DNA from: an uncultured Sphingopyxis sp.
GTDB taxonomy: Bacteria; Pseudomonadota; Alphaproteobacteria; Sphingomonadales; Sphingomonadaceae
Length of the DNA: 64,000 bases
Direction of reading: 5' to 3'
Assembly: GCF_900078365.1 (NCBI RefSeq)
Contig: NZ_LT598653.1
Coordinates: forward strand, 3,543,501-3,607,500
Shown here: positions 42,960-50,788 of the stretch, piece after piece
How the letters are laid out: every line of letters starts with the position of its first letter
Numbering within the stretch: the first letter of the stretch is position 1
Notes under the pieces: model-generated
What the model saw: only the letters and a program-made list of their open reading frames with translations
Database searches by the model: none
Told to the model about the DNA's origin: nothing
Translations under genes and position numbers: made by a program

Positions 42960-43316
42960 TTAGCCCTCCGTCTGATCGCGCGGCAACGCCTTGAACTTCT
43001 CGATACCGGGCTGGCGCAGATCGACCTTCTCGTTGAGGTCAACCTTCTGCGGACGCTGACCGGCAACCTTCACGCGCAGCGTGTAGTCTTTCGGCGGCGT
43101 CAAACCGGCGAGTTCAAGGACTTCGCGGCCGGTGATGTAGCGATCATGGACGACGAACGGGTCGCCATTCACCTTGATCTTGTATCCCCGGCAGTGAGGC
43201 GGTGCTTCGCCACGGCGGGCGTAATCCTCCAAATCCGCAATTTCTTCCGAGATTTCTTCACGGATCGCTTCAACCAATTCATCGGCAGAGACGTCCGCCT
43301 TTTCTTCGTTATCCAT
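42960..43316 (-). CDS. Multiubiquitin-family ubiquitin-like modifier
   Basis: 118 residues. An acidic N-terminal segment (VSADELVEAIREEISEEIADL) is followed by one beta-grasp domain of the multiubiquitin family: IKVNGDPFVVHDRYITGREV, LELAGLTPPKDYTLRVKV, and the end KFKALPRDQTEG. The last residue is glycine, so the C-terminus could be used without trimming. The ATG at 43316 follows GGAGG; longer in-frame starts (to 43400) lie in the promoter. First gene of the operon. Confidence 0.83.
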   Translation of the reverse strand: MDNEEKADVSADELVEAIREEISEEIADLEDYARRGEAPPHCRGYKIKVNGDPFVVHDRYITGREVLELAGLTPPKDYTLRVKVAGQRPQKVDLNEKVDLRQPGIEKFKALPRDQTEG

Positions 43317-43368
43317 CAGAACCTCCATGGACTGACATATTGTTGCGGGCCTCATTGCCTGCGCGCTC

Positions 43369-43396
43369 AAAATAGGAGGCGTGCTAAGTATGTCAA
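43369..43396 (-). promoter_or_regulatory. Probable promoter of the Ubl operon
   Basis: On the minus strand TTGACA (43396-43391) and TATTTT (43374-43369) are 16 nt apart. The -35 lies inside the operator-like repeats described at 43382-43417. Confidence 0.5.
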
Positions 43397-43417
43397 GCAA
43401 GACTTAGCATGCTTGAC
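43382..43417. promoter_or_regulatory. Interleaved operator palindromes between the divergent operons
   Basis: TGCTAAGT (43382-43389) pairs with ACTTAGCA (43402-43409), and GTCAAGCA (43392-43399) with TGCTTGAC (43410-43417). Both are perfect 8-nt arms and the two palindromes interlock. They cover the -35 boxes of both divergent promoters, so one regulator, probably the XRE protein, could control both. Confidence 0.65.
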
Positions 43418-43440
43418 GATTTTAGCAAAAAGAGTATGAT
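43413..43440 (+). promoter_or_regulatory. Probable promoter of the XRE-ImmA pair
   Basis: TTGACG (43413-43418) and TATGAT (43435-43440) with a 16-nt spacer, 43 nt before the XRE start codon. Confidence 0.6.
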
Positions 43441-43482
43441 TTCTGCGGCGGATTCCGCCTTCACCCTTAGCTAGGAGGAACG

Positions 43483-43863
43483 ATGAGCGATGAAACTGAC
43501 GTGGGGAGAAAGGGCGAGGCATTGGGGATCTATCTCAAGAGCCTTCGGTCGGGGACGGGGCTAACCCTCAGAGAGGTGGAAGATGCCACCGGAAAGGATG
43601 TGTCGAATGCGTATCTGAGCCAGTTAGAGAACGGGAAGATAGCAAAGCCCTCACCAAATGTTCTGCACTCGCTAGCGAGTGTATATAAGGTGTCGTATGC
43701 AAAACTTATGGAGAGAGCTGGATATATATCTCCGAATGCGAGAAGCTCGGACACAGCTAAACATGGTAGAGCGGCAACATTTTCGATCGACAACTTGACG
43801 TTAGAAGAAGAAAAAGAGCTACTGCAGTATCTTTCCTTTGTTCGACAGAAGGCAAAACCTTGA
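43483..43863 (+). CDS. XRE-family regulator beside the Ubl operon
   Basis: 126 residues with a CTAGGAGGAA ribosome-binding site. Helix-turn-helix LGIYLKSLRSGTGLTLREVEDATGKD and VSNAYLSQLENGKIAKPS; the C-terminal part (NLTLEEEKELLQYLSFVRQ) is helical and may dimerise. Coding composition is more AT-rich than the core genes. Its stop overlaps the start of the ImmA-type protease gene. The pair resembles ImmR-ImmA, in which the protease removes the repressor. Confidence 0.87.
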   Translation: MSDETDVGRKGEALGIYLKSLRSGTGLTLREVEDATGKDVSNAYLSQLENGKIAKPSPNVLHSLASVYKVSYAKLMERAGYISPNARSSDTAKHGRAATFSIDNLTLEEEKELLQYLSFVRQKAKP

Positions 43864-44783
43864 TGAAGCCAGACGATAGCCACCTGACACCGGCTCAATA
43901 TGCAAAGGTAAGATCCGAAGCCGAGCGCGCCTTGTCACTGGCAGGCGCGCTTGGTCGTTTTCCGACACCGATTGATGACATCATGGCCGCGGCCAATGTG
44001 CAGGAGGTGAAGGAAGATGTTCTCAACGAGAGCTTCATCGCCAAACTTCGTAGGGAAGCCAGCGGAGCATTGAAATCTGCGCTCAGTAAAGTGATTGGCC
44101 TGTTCGATGCCAAAGCGCGGCTGGTCTTCATCGACCGCACGTTGCACGTGGTAAAGCAGACCTTTGTGAAGCTGCATGAAACGGGCCATGCCTTCATGGC
44201 GTGGCAACGCGACCTTTACGCAGTGGTGGAAGATTGCGACCAGACCATCGAGCCCGCAACCGCTGATCTTTTTGATCGCGAGGCGAATGTCTTTGCATCC
44301 GAGGTCGTTTTCCAGCTCGATGGGTTCACAAAGGAGGCGGAAGAAAAGACCTTCGGCATTTTGGTGCCCGTCAATCTCAGCAAAAAATATGGAGCATCCA
44401 TATATTCGTCGGTGCGCCGGTATGTCTCGCACAACTGGCGGGCTTGTACTGTCGTTGTGCTTAACCCCCCGGAACTCATCCGCGGTGATGGGTTCCGGGC
44501 CTCGCTTCGACGGCATTGCTCATCGCCGCGTTTCACCGAGATATTCGGCGAGATCAATTGGCCGCTGGTTTTTACGCCCGATCATCCCGTCGGTGCGATG
44601 ATCCCGATCAACGGACGGAAGATGTCTGGCAAACAGATGATCTCCCTTAAGGATCGAAACGGCGACACTCACGAATGCATCGCTGAGGCATTCACCCAGA
44701 CCTATCAGGTTTTCATCCTCATCCATGCGGTGAGCACCCTCACCAGCAGTCCCATTATTATGCCAGGCATCAGCAAGAACTAG
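43863..44783 (+). CDS. ImmA/IrrE-type metallopeptidase
   Basis: 306 residues. The zinc motif is intact (FVKLHETGHAFMAW; HExxH with the following DREANVFASEVVF supplying a third acidic ligand). N-terminal helices resemble the ImmA region that fits its repressor. The C-terminal ~130 residues (from VSHNWRACTVVVLN) are an additional domain I cannot name. ATG overlaps the XRE stop (TGATG). Likely to cleave the XRE repressor and so turn on the divergent Ubl operon; inference from ImmR-ImmA and DdrO-IrrE pairs. Confidence 0.87.
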   Translation: MKPDDSHLTPAQYAKVRSEAERALSLAGALGRFPTPIDDIMAAANVQEVKEDVLNESFIAKLRREASGALKSALSKVIGLFDAKARLVFIDRTLHVVKQTFVKLHETGHAFMAWQRDLYAVVEDCDQTIEPATADLFDREANVFASEVVFQLDGFTKEAEEKTFGILVPVNLSKKYGASIYSSVRRYVSHNWRACTVVVLNPPELIRGDGFRASLRRHCSSPRFTEIFGEINWPLVFTPDHPVGAMIPINGRKMSGKQMISLKDRNGDTHECIAEAFTQTYQVFILIHAVSTLTSSPIIMPGISKN

Positions 44784-45219
44784 CGTTGCCTGCGGCTCGT
44801 CCCTTGGACGCTGCGTACCCGGAGTCTACAGTCACGTAGTCCCATCCGGTGATGTCGGCTTCTCTCAGACGTCAGCCTGAAAGCAGACTGCGCTTTGCGA
44901 CCAGTTTTACGCGATCGCGGCGGATGTTCTTCGTAGGCGATTCGTCAGATCGAGAGATGATTCTCGGAAGGAATTGGCGCAGATTCAAGGATTTATCGGT
45001 AAGGCAAGATATAAAGCTACGACACTGTCCGACCGCGCGAACAGGACTAAGCTATTGTCTGCACATCCTTTTTATAAGAACCGAAACGGTGCCGCTTTAG
45101 CGGCGACAGTGCCAGAAGGCTGAAAAATGGCGGTTTTCCGGCCCATTTAGCGGCACCGATTTTCATGTTTTCTGATCGCGCGCATGGTTGGGGCTTCCCT
45201 ACCACCGAAGGTGTCAATC
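44784..45219. other. Intergenic region before the excisionase-like gene
   Basis: 436 nt. Short open frames here have no recognisable family or start signal. The only feature is a 10-nt inverted repeat, CGGTGCCGCT (45088-45097) with AGCGGCACCG (45149-45158), which may be a regulatory or recombination site near the island's end. Confidence 0.5.
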
Positions 45220-45543
45220 ATGCCCAGCGAAGACGATTCCAAGCCAGCGTCTGGCCGCCTTGACGACAGGGGCAGCAGGCCGCACCCACGCAAAATCGGC
45301 TCGCATATGAACGACGCAATTTGGAGCGAGCGAGACGGTTCGCCTTCTTCCGTTCAGGACGTCTTTGGCACACTGCCCGCCGAGCCGATCTGCGTTCGTG
45401 TTCCGGTCGCGGTGAAGCTGACCGGCATCAGTCGATCGACGCTCTACGAACTCATCGGAGCCGGTGAAATCGAAGCCGTAAAAGTCGGTCGGTCCACCTT
45501 TATCCGTTACGCCAGTCTCAAGCGGCTCTTTGACCGAGAATAG
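45220..45543 (+). CDS. Excisionase/AlpA-like DNA-binding protein
   Basis: 107 residues from the ATG at 45220 (GAAGGTG upstream); ATGs at 45184 and 45307 are also possible. The C-terminal ~55 residues form an excisionase-type winged helix: ICVRVPVAVKLTGISRSTLYELIGAGEIEAVKVGRSTFIRY. The first half is polar and probably disordered. Located at the far end of the island, it is the probable partner of the integrase for excision. Confidence 0.75.
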   Translation: MPSEDDSKPASGRLDDRGSRPHPRKIGSHMNDAIWSERDGSPSSVQDVFGTLPAEPICVRVPVAVKLTGISRSTLYELIGAGEIEAVKVGRSTFIRYASLKRLFDRE

Positions 45544-45868
45544 GCTTCGCGGGCATGGTCATGTCGCGATCACAATGGTAAAGGCGGTCCATCGACTCGT
45601 CGCGCGAAACTCGCCCAAAAGTCGATTTGCAGCCTTCCCTCTACGGGAACCGAACCCTACCCACGGCGACTGATGGGGGCCAGATTGGGGGCAGTGCGGC
45701 ACGGCTGGTCGAAGAAATTCCAATAAATCCAATGCCTAGCAATCACCTTGGATTCCCTTCACCTCCAGCTTTCACAGCGATTTAGCGGAGCGAAATCGCG
45801 ATCAGCCAAAGCTCGGCCGACCTCGCGCAGCGAGGATCGACGGCGTGGCTTTGCCACGCCGGACCGCC
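45544..45868. other. Distal end of the island with attachment and arm-like sites
   Basis: 325 nt with no gene. Holds TGGGGGCCA (45674-45682), TGGGGGCAG (45686-45694) and the tRNA-like core GATTCCCTTCACC (45751-45763), which I take as the right attachment site. Beyond it the core genome resumes. Confidence 0.55.
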
Positions 45869-46645
45869 CTAAGCTCTTTCCACCGTCACCTTCTGCTCGA
45901 CCAGCTGGATCTCGCGATAGGCGGTCAGGAAAGCAATGTCGGCGGCGTCGCGGCCGGCGCAGATGCGCGCGCATTCATCGGGCCGGGTCATCCCCGTCGC
46001 GTCGACCATGCGCCAGTCACCCGCGAGATAGACTTCGGCGACCGCGTGGAAATCCATGGGTTCCACGCCGAGCGCATAGACGCTCGCCATGCGCGCCGGG
46101 ATGTGCGCCGCGCGGGCGAGCGCGATCATCACATGCGCATAGTCGCGGCACACGCCGCGCCGCTCGACGAAGCTGTCGAGCGCCCCGGTATCGACGTCGC
46201 TGGTGCCCGCGACATAGGTGAAGCGGCTCTCGATCCAGTCGCGCATCCGCGCGATCTTCGCGCCGCCTTCGAACTCGCCGAAACGGCGCTCGACGAAGGC
46301 GTGGAACTTGTTCGACGGGCAATAGCGCGATTCGTTGAGATAGGGGATGGCTTCGGCGGGCAGGCGGTGCAGCGGCATTTCGGCGAGCGCGGCGAGATCG
46401 GCGTGGGGGCGCTCGACCGCGACGGTCGCGCGATATTCGGCCCTGAGCGCGCCCTCCGCGCGCAGCCAGACCGGCTCGCAGACCCCGGCGGCGGCGGGGA
46501 CGCGCGCCATATATTCGGGGGCGCCGAGGTCGAGCGAGGCACGCTGCACCCGCTGGCCGCCGCCGTTCGCCGCCTCGACCTGGAGCATCAGGTCGACGGG
46601 TTCGGGCAGGCGATAATTTAGGGAGGCGGAGATTTCGAGTTTCAT
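45869..46645 (-). CDS. Transglutaminase-like family protein
   Basis: 258 residues. The papain-like transglutaminase triad is visible: Cys in ERRGVCRDYAHVMIAL, His in EPMDFHAVAEVYL and Asp in WRMVDATGM. An N-terminal beta-rich domain precedes it, as in bacterial transglutaminase-like cysteine peptidases. Substrate unknown; it has no signal peptide. Divergent from the MFS gene by 72 nt. Confidence 0.87.
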   Translation of the reverse strand: MKLEISASLNYRLPEPVDLMLQVEAANGGGQRVQRASLDLGAPEYMARVPAAAGVCEPVWLRAEGALRAEYRATVAVERPHADLAALAEMPLHRLPAEAIPYLNESRYCPSNKFHAFVERRFGEFEGGAKIARMRDWIESRFTYVAGTSDVDTGALDSFVERRGVCRDYAHVMIALARAAHIPARMASVYALGVEPMDFHAVAEVYLAGDWRMVDATGMTRPDECARICAGRDAADIAFLTAYREIQLVEQKVTVERA

Positions 46646-46717
46646 CTATCGGCAACGCATGAAGGAGGGTTCGGTGGCGCTTAATAGGACGAAGGCCGGG
46701 ACAAAGGAAAAGAACAA

Positions 46718-47953
46718 GTGACGCCGGCGCGGATCATCCCGTTCATCGTCGCGACGATCTTCATGGACGCGATCGGCTTCGGCATCATCATGCCGGTGCT
46801 GCCGCAGCTGGTGATGGAGGTCGGCGAGATCGACCTGCCCCACGCGATCGAGGTCGGCGCGTGGATTGGCCTCGTCATGGCGGTCGCGACCTTCCTCGCC
46901 TCGCCTGTCCTCGGCAACCTCTCCGACCGGTTCGGGCGGCGGCGCGTGCTGCTGCTCGCATTGGGCGGGCTCGCGACCGACTATGCGCTGCTGACGATCG
47001 TCGAGACGCTGCCCTGGCTGTTCGTCGCGCGCGCGCTGTCGGGCATCTTCGGCGGCAGCTATGCCGCGGCGCAGGCGGCGATCGCCGACATCACCGCGCC
47101 GGAGGAGCGCGCGCGCAACTTCGGCTTCGTCGGAGCCGCCTTCGGGATCGGCTTCGTCGCCGGGCCGGCGATCGGCGGCTTCCTCGGCGAGATGAGCCCG
47201 CGCGCGCCCTTCGTCGCCGCGGCGATCCTCGCCGCCGCGAACATGCTCTACGGCCTGTTCATCTTTCCCGAAACGCTGCCGCCCGAACGCCGCCGCGCCT
47301 TCGACTGGCGCCGCGCCAATCCGCTCGGCGCGTGGCAGACGATGCGCGCGCTGCCCGGCATGGACGGCGTCGCGGCGGTGCTCGTGCTGTGGCAGATCGC
47401 GAGCCTCGTCTATCCGATGACGTGGAGCTTTTACTGCATCGCGCAGCTCGGCTGGACCCCCGGCATGATCGGCGCGAGCCTCGCCGCGGTCGGGGTGATG
47501 ATCGCGCTCGGGCAGGTGTTCGTCGTCGGTCCCGCGGTCGCGCGCTTCGGCGAGCGCGATGCGGCGACGCTCGGCATCCTCGTCGCGACCCTCGTCTATG
47601 TCGGCTATGCCTTCACCACCTCGACGATCGGCGCTTTCCTGCTCCTGATCCCCGTCGCGCTGCAGGCGCCTGTACAGCCGTCGCTGATGGCGATGATGTC
47701 GCGCCGCGCGACGCCCGAAACGCAGGGCGAGGTGCAGGGGATTTCGGCGATGGCGATGGGGCTGGGCCAGCTCGTCGCGCCGCTGCTGCTGACGGGCACG
47801 ATGGCCTGGTTCACCGCCGACAAGGCCCCGGTGCATTTCCCCGGTGCCGCCTTCATCGTCGCGGCGATCTTCGGCCTGCTCGCGATCGCCATGCTCCGCC
47901 GCCTGCCGCGCGCGCAGCCCGCCGATCAGATGCCGCCGTCGGTCACCGCATAG
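46718..47953 (+). CDS. MFS transporter, TetA-like
   Basis: 411 residues from a GTG, with about twelve hydrophobic segments. The MFS motif A between helices 2 and 3 is clear (GNLSDRFGRRRVLLLALGG). N-terminal similarity to tetracycline/H+ antiporters (PFIVATIFMDAIGFGIIMPVLP) is evident, but specificity cannot be inferred; many chromosomal homologues do not give resistance. Its 3' end overlaps the convergent CinA-domain gene by 28 nt. Confidence 0.87.
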   Translation: MTPARIIPFIVATIFMDAIGFGIIMPVLPQLVMEVGEIDLPHAIEVGAWIGLVMAVATFLASPVLGNLSDRFGRRRVLLLALGGLATDYALLTIVETLPWLFVARALSGIFGGSYAAAQAAIADITAPEERARNFGFVGAAFGIGFVAGPAIGGFLGEMSPRAPFVAAAILAAANMLYGLFIFPETLPPERRRAFDWRRANPLGAWQTMRALPGMDGVAAVLVLWQIASLVYPMTWSFYCIAQLGWTPGMIGASLAAVGVMIALGQVFVVGPAVARFGERDAATLGILVATLVYVGYAFTTSTIGAFLLLIPVALQAPVQPSLMAMMSRRATPETQGEVQGISAMAMGLGQLVAPLLLTGTMAWFTADKAPVHFPGAAFIVAAIFGLLAIAMLRRLPRAQPADQMPPSVTA

Positions 47954-48687
47954 CCGAGCGCCTCGAAGCCCGCGACCAGCATCGCCACGCACGCTGCGAC
48001 CTGCTCACCATCGGTCGAGCGAATGACGAAATTCGCCCCGACCTTGCCATCGCGAAAGAAGGGATAGCTGCCGATCGCGACCCCCGGATGCTCCTTTTCG
48101 CCGAGGCGGAGCAGGTCGGCGATCTCGCTTTCGGGCGCCCAGGCGCCGATCGTATGCGCGACGAGCGGCTTGCCGCCTTCGAGCTCGCCGGTCAGCGCGT
48201 CGAGCATGCCCGCGGTGATGTGCGGCACCCCGGCCATCACGAAGAGATTGCCGATGCGGATGCCGGGCGCCCCCGACATGCGGTTGGGGATCAGCTCGGC
48301 GCCGTCGGGGGTGCGCGCCATGCGCAGCCGCGCCTCGGTCAGCTCGCCGCCGCGCGCCGTATAATAGCGTTCGAGGATCGCGCGCGCCTCTGGATGGACG
48401 ATGACGCCGACGCCGAGCGCCTTCGCCACCGCGTCGACGGTGATGTCGTCGTGCGTCGGGCCGATGCCGCCGGTGGTGAAGACATAGTCGTAGCGCGCGC
48501 GAATCGCGTTCAGCGCATCGACGATCTCATCCTCGACATCGGGGACGATGCGCACTTCGCGGAGGCGAATCCCCTGCACGTCGAGCCAGGTCGCGATCTG
48601 CGACACATTCTTGTCCTGCGTGCGGCCCGAGAGAATCTCGTCGCCGATCACCAGCACGGCGGCGGTCCAGATGCGTTCGTCGCTCAT
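47926..48687 (-). CDS. CinA-type molybdopterin-binding domain protein
   Basis: 253 residues: the N-terminal MoCF/CinA domain only (WTAAVLVIGDEILSGRTQDKN, YDYVFTTGGIGPTHDDITVDAVAKAL, NRMSGAPG). The C-terminal NMN-deamidase (PncC) domain of full CinA is absent. Role uncertain; related proteins hydrolyse ADP-ribose or act in competence. Confidence 0.88.
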   Translation of the reverse strand: MSDERIWTAAVLVIGDEILSGRTQDKNVSQIATWLDVQGIRLREVRIVPDVEDEIVDALNAIRARYDYVFTTGGIGPTHDDITVDAVAKALGVGVIVHPEARAILERYYTARGGELTEARLRMARTPDGAELIPNRMSGAPGIRIGNLFVMAGVPHITAGMLDALTGELEGGKPLVAHTIGAWAPESEIADLLRLGEKEHPGVAIGSYPFFRDGKVGANFVIRSTDGEQVAACVAMLVAGFEALGYAVTDGGI

Positions 48688-48789
48688 CCCCTTGCCTTAG
48701 CCGCGAACGGTGACAAAACAAGCCCACTGGCAGCCCGATAATGTTCCTGGTATGTTCTAATGCGAATCGAAACCCATGGGAGAAGCGCG

Positions 48790-49428
48790 ATGGCCGACGA
48801 CCTGATTTTCTATACCAACCCCATGTCGCGCGGACAGATCGCGCGCTGGATGCTCGAAGAGGTCGGCGCGCCTTATGAACCGCGCATCCTCGATTATGGC
48901 ACGACAATGAAGGATGCCGCCTATCTGAAGGTAAACCCGATGGGCAAGGTTCCGGCGATCGTCCACAATGGCAAGACCGTCACCGAATGCGCCGCGATCT
49001 GCGCCTATCTCGCCGACGCCTTTCCCGAAGCCGGGCTCGCTCCCGACCCGGCTGACCGCGCCGATTATTATCGCTGGCTCTTCTTCACCGCGGGCCCCGT
49101 CGAACAGGCGATCACCGCCAAGCATTTCGGGATCGAGCCCGACGCCGACCAGCAGCGCATGGCCGGCTTCGGCTCGCTCGCCGCGGCGCTCGACACGCTC
49201 GAAAGCGCGGTTGCGGGCAAGGCCTTCGTCGCGGGCGACCGCTTCAGCGCCGCCGACGTCTATGTCGGCAGCCAGATCGACTGGGGGCTGCAATTCGGCA
49301 CCATCGCCCCGCGCCCGGCGTTCGAGGCCTATGTGGAGCCCCTTCGCGAACGTTCGGCCTACCAGCGCGCGAAGGAGATCGACAACGGCCTGATCGCCGA
49401 AATGCAGGCGGCGGGCACGGCGGGATGA
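48790..49428 (+). CDS. Glutathione S-transferase family protein
   Basis: 212 residues from MADDLIFY. Thioredoxin-like N-terminal domain with FYTNPMSRGQIARWMLEE, the cis-proline GKVPAIV and TECAAICAYLAD, then an all-helical C-terminal domain (FSAADVYVGSQIDW). The N-terminal catalytic residue is probably Ser in PMSRG. Substrate unknown. Confidence 0.9.
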   Translation: MADDLIFYTNPMSRGQIARWMLEEVGAPYEPRILDYGTTMKDAAYLKVNPMGKVPAIVHNGKTVTECAAICAYLADAFPEAGLAPDPADRADYYRWLFFTAGPVEQAITAKHFGIEPDADQQRMAGFGSLAAALDTLESAVAGKAFVAGDRFSAADVYVGSQIDWGLQFGTIAPRPAFEAYVEPLRERSAYQRAKEIDNGLIAEMQAAGTAG

Positions 49429-49457
49429 ATATCCGGAGTCGGCTGCAAATGGAATCA

Positions 49458-49545
49458 AGCCCCTCCCCTTCAGGGGAGGGGTTGGGGTGGGGGCTCGAAA
49501 CCTTGCGCAAGGCCGATGGCCCCCACCCCCTCCCCTGAAGGGGCT
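49458..49545. repeat. Palindromic intergenic repeat (family C, copy 2)
   Basis: Shorter member: AGCCCCTCCCCTTCAGGGGA at the start, CCTTGCGCAAGG in the centre, TCCCCTGAAGGGGCT at the end. Compare 14610-14735 and 62056-62185. Confidence 0.88.
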
Positions 49546-49574
49546 AAGGATGCGTCATTTTGGACGGGACAGTC

Positions 49575-50033
49575 CTACCCCCGCTTCAACCGCACCAGCG
49601 CTGTATCGAGCGCCTGCAGGAACTGCGACCGGTCGGCCTTCGAGAAAGGCGGCGGTCCGCCGACCCGTCCGTCCATGCCCGCGCGCAGGTCGGCCATGAT
49701 CGCGCGCGTCGCGATCGCGGGGCCGATCGATGCCGCCGTGAAGGGCTTGCCATTGGGCGCGAGCACCGTCGCGCCTGCTTTCAATGCGCGGTCGGCGAGC
49801 AATATGTCGGCCGTGACGACGATGCTCTTCGCATCGGCCGCTTCGGCGATCCAATCGTCGGCGGCGTCGAAGCCGTCCGAGACGACCACGCGCTCGATCA
49901 GCACATGCTCGGGCACGCGCAGCCGGCTGTTGCTCACGACCTTCACCGGCACCTCGTGCCGCCACGCGACGCGATAGATTTCGTCCTTCACCGGGCAGGC
50001 GTCGGCATCGACGAGGATCACCGGCGCGCTCAT
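49575..50033 (-). CDS. YaiI/YqxD (DUF188) family protein
   Basis: 152 residues. PIN-like fold signatures VILVDADACPVKDEIYRVA, VVVSDGFDAADDWIAEAA, SIVVTADILLADRALKAGATV and a conserved GPPPFSKADRSQFLQALD tail. A putative nuclease of unknown role. Its start overlaps the stop of the TauE-like gene; ung, the permease and this gene form one operon. Confidence 0.9.
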   Translation of the reverse strand: MSAPVILVDADACPVKDEIYRVAWRHEVPVKVVSNSRLRVPEHVLIERVVVSDGFDAADDWIAEAADAKSIVVTADILLADRALKAGATVLAPNGKPFTAASIGPAIATRAIMADLRAGMDGRVGGPPPFSKADRSQFLQALDTALVRLKRG

Positions 50034-50788
50034 CCCGCGAGTCCGTCCCAGAGCAGCTTGGCGCCGAGCAACACCATCAGCACATAGATGAGCACATAGA
50101 AGCGTTCGGGATTCATCCGCTTCATCCAGCGCACCGTCAGCAGCGTCGACACGATCGCGAGCGGCATCAAGAGCAACGCCGCGACGACGACCTCGTGCGG
50201 AAAGGCCCCGAGCGCGAGATAGGCGGGCACCTTCATCCAGTTAATCAGCGCGAAGAGCACCGAACTCGTCCCGATGAAGACGAGATGCGGCAGGCGGCGC
50301 GGCGTCACCCACATCTGGAACGGCGGGCCGCCGGCGTGCGCGATCTGGCTCGTCAGCCCGGTCGCGAAACCGAACAGGCTGCCGACCCAGCCCGGCGACT
50401 GCGACGCGGCGACGATCCGCCCGCCGCGCTCGACCCACAGGCGATAAAGCCCGAAGGCGAGCGTGATCGCGCCCAGTGCCGCCATCAGCTGCGCCTCGTT
50501 CACCCGTTCGGCATAATACCACCCCGCGAGGACGCCGAGCGCCGCGCCGGGCAGCATCCAGCCGATGATCCAGCCGTCCCACGTCTTGCGGAACGACCAG
50601 ACGCTGATCACGTCCTGCACGATCAGCACCGGCAGCAGCAGCGCCGCCGCGGTCGCCGGCGGCAGCATAAGGGCGGCGAGCGGCGTCGCGAGCGCACCGA
50701 CCCCGGCGAGCCCGCCCTTCGCCATGCCGAGCAGCACGACCGCGACGACCAGGATCGCCAGCGTCGCCGGATCGGCCAATATGCTCAC
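50030..50788 (-). CDS. TauE/SafE-family permease
   Basis: 252 residues from a GTG that overlaps the ung stop (GTGA). Eight or so hydrophobic segments; the family's first motif reads LGMAKGGLAGVGALATPLAALMLPP and the second GFATGLTSQIAHAGGPPFQMW. Family members export sulfite or small organosulfur anions; the substrate here is unknown. The long open frame upstream runs through ung in another phase. Confidence 0.87.
   Translation of the reverse strand: MSILADPATLAILVVAVVLLGMAKGGLAGVGALATPLAALMLPPATAAALLLPVLIVQDVISVWSFRKTWDGWIIGWMLPGAALGVLAGWYYAERVNEAQLMAALGAITLAFGLYRLWVERGGRIVAASQSPGWVGSLFGFATGLTSQIAHAGGPPFQMWVTPRRLPHLVFIGTSSVLFALINWMKVPAYLALGAFPHEVVVAALLLMPLAIVSTLLTVRWMKRMNPERFYVLIYVLMVLLGAKLLWDGLAG

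Larger units (their letters stand above)
32376..45763. mobile_element. tRNA-Gly integrated genomic island
   Basis: About 13.4 kb from the tRNA T-arm to a partial copy of it. Left core GATTCCCCTCACC (32376-32388); right core GATTCCCTTCACC (45751-45763), 12 of 13 identical. The 9-mer TGGGGGCCA occurs near both ends (32509, 32564 and 45674, with a variant at 45686), like integrase arm sites. A P4-type integrase lies at the tRNA end and an excisionase-like gene at the other. Several internal genes look less GC-rich than the flanks. The right boundary is inferred from an imperfect core and could be off by some bases. Confidence 0.65.

Noticed and set aside
44849..45100. 83-residue open frame in the island
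   Set aside because: No family, no ribosome-binding site and basic low-complexity composition; treated as intergenic.
46718..47953. Tetracycline-resistance gene
   Set aside because: MFS motifs are clear, but N-terminal similarity alone does not show tetracycline export; called only TetA-like.
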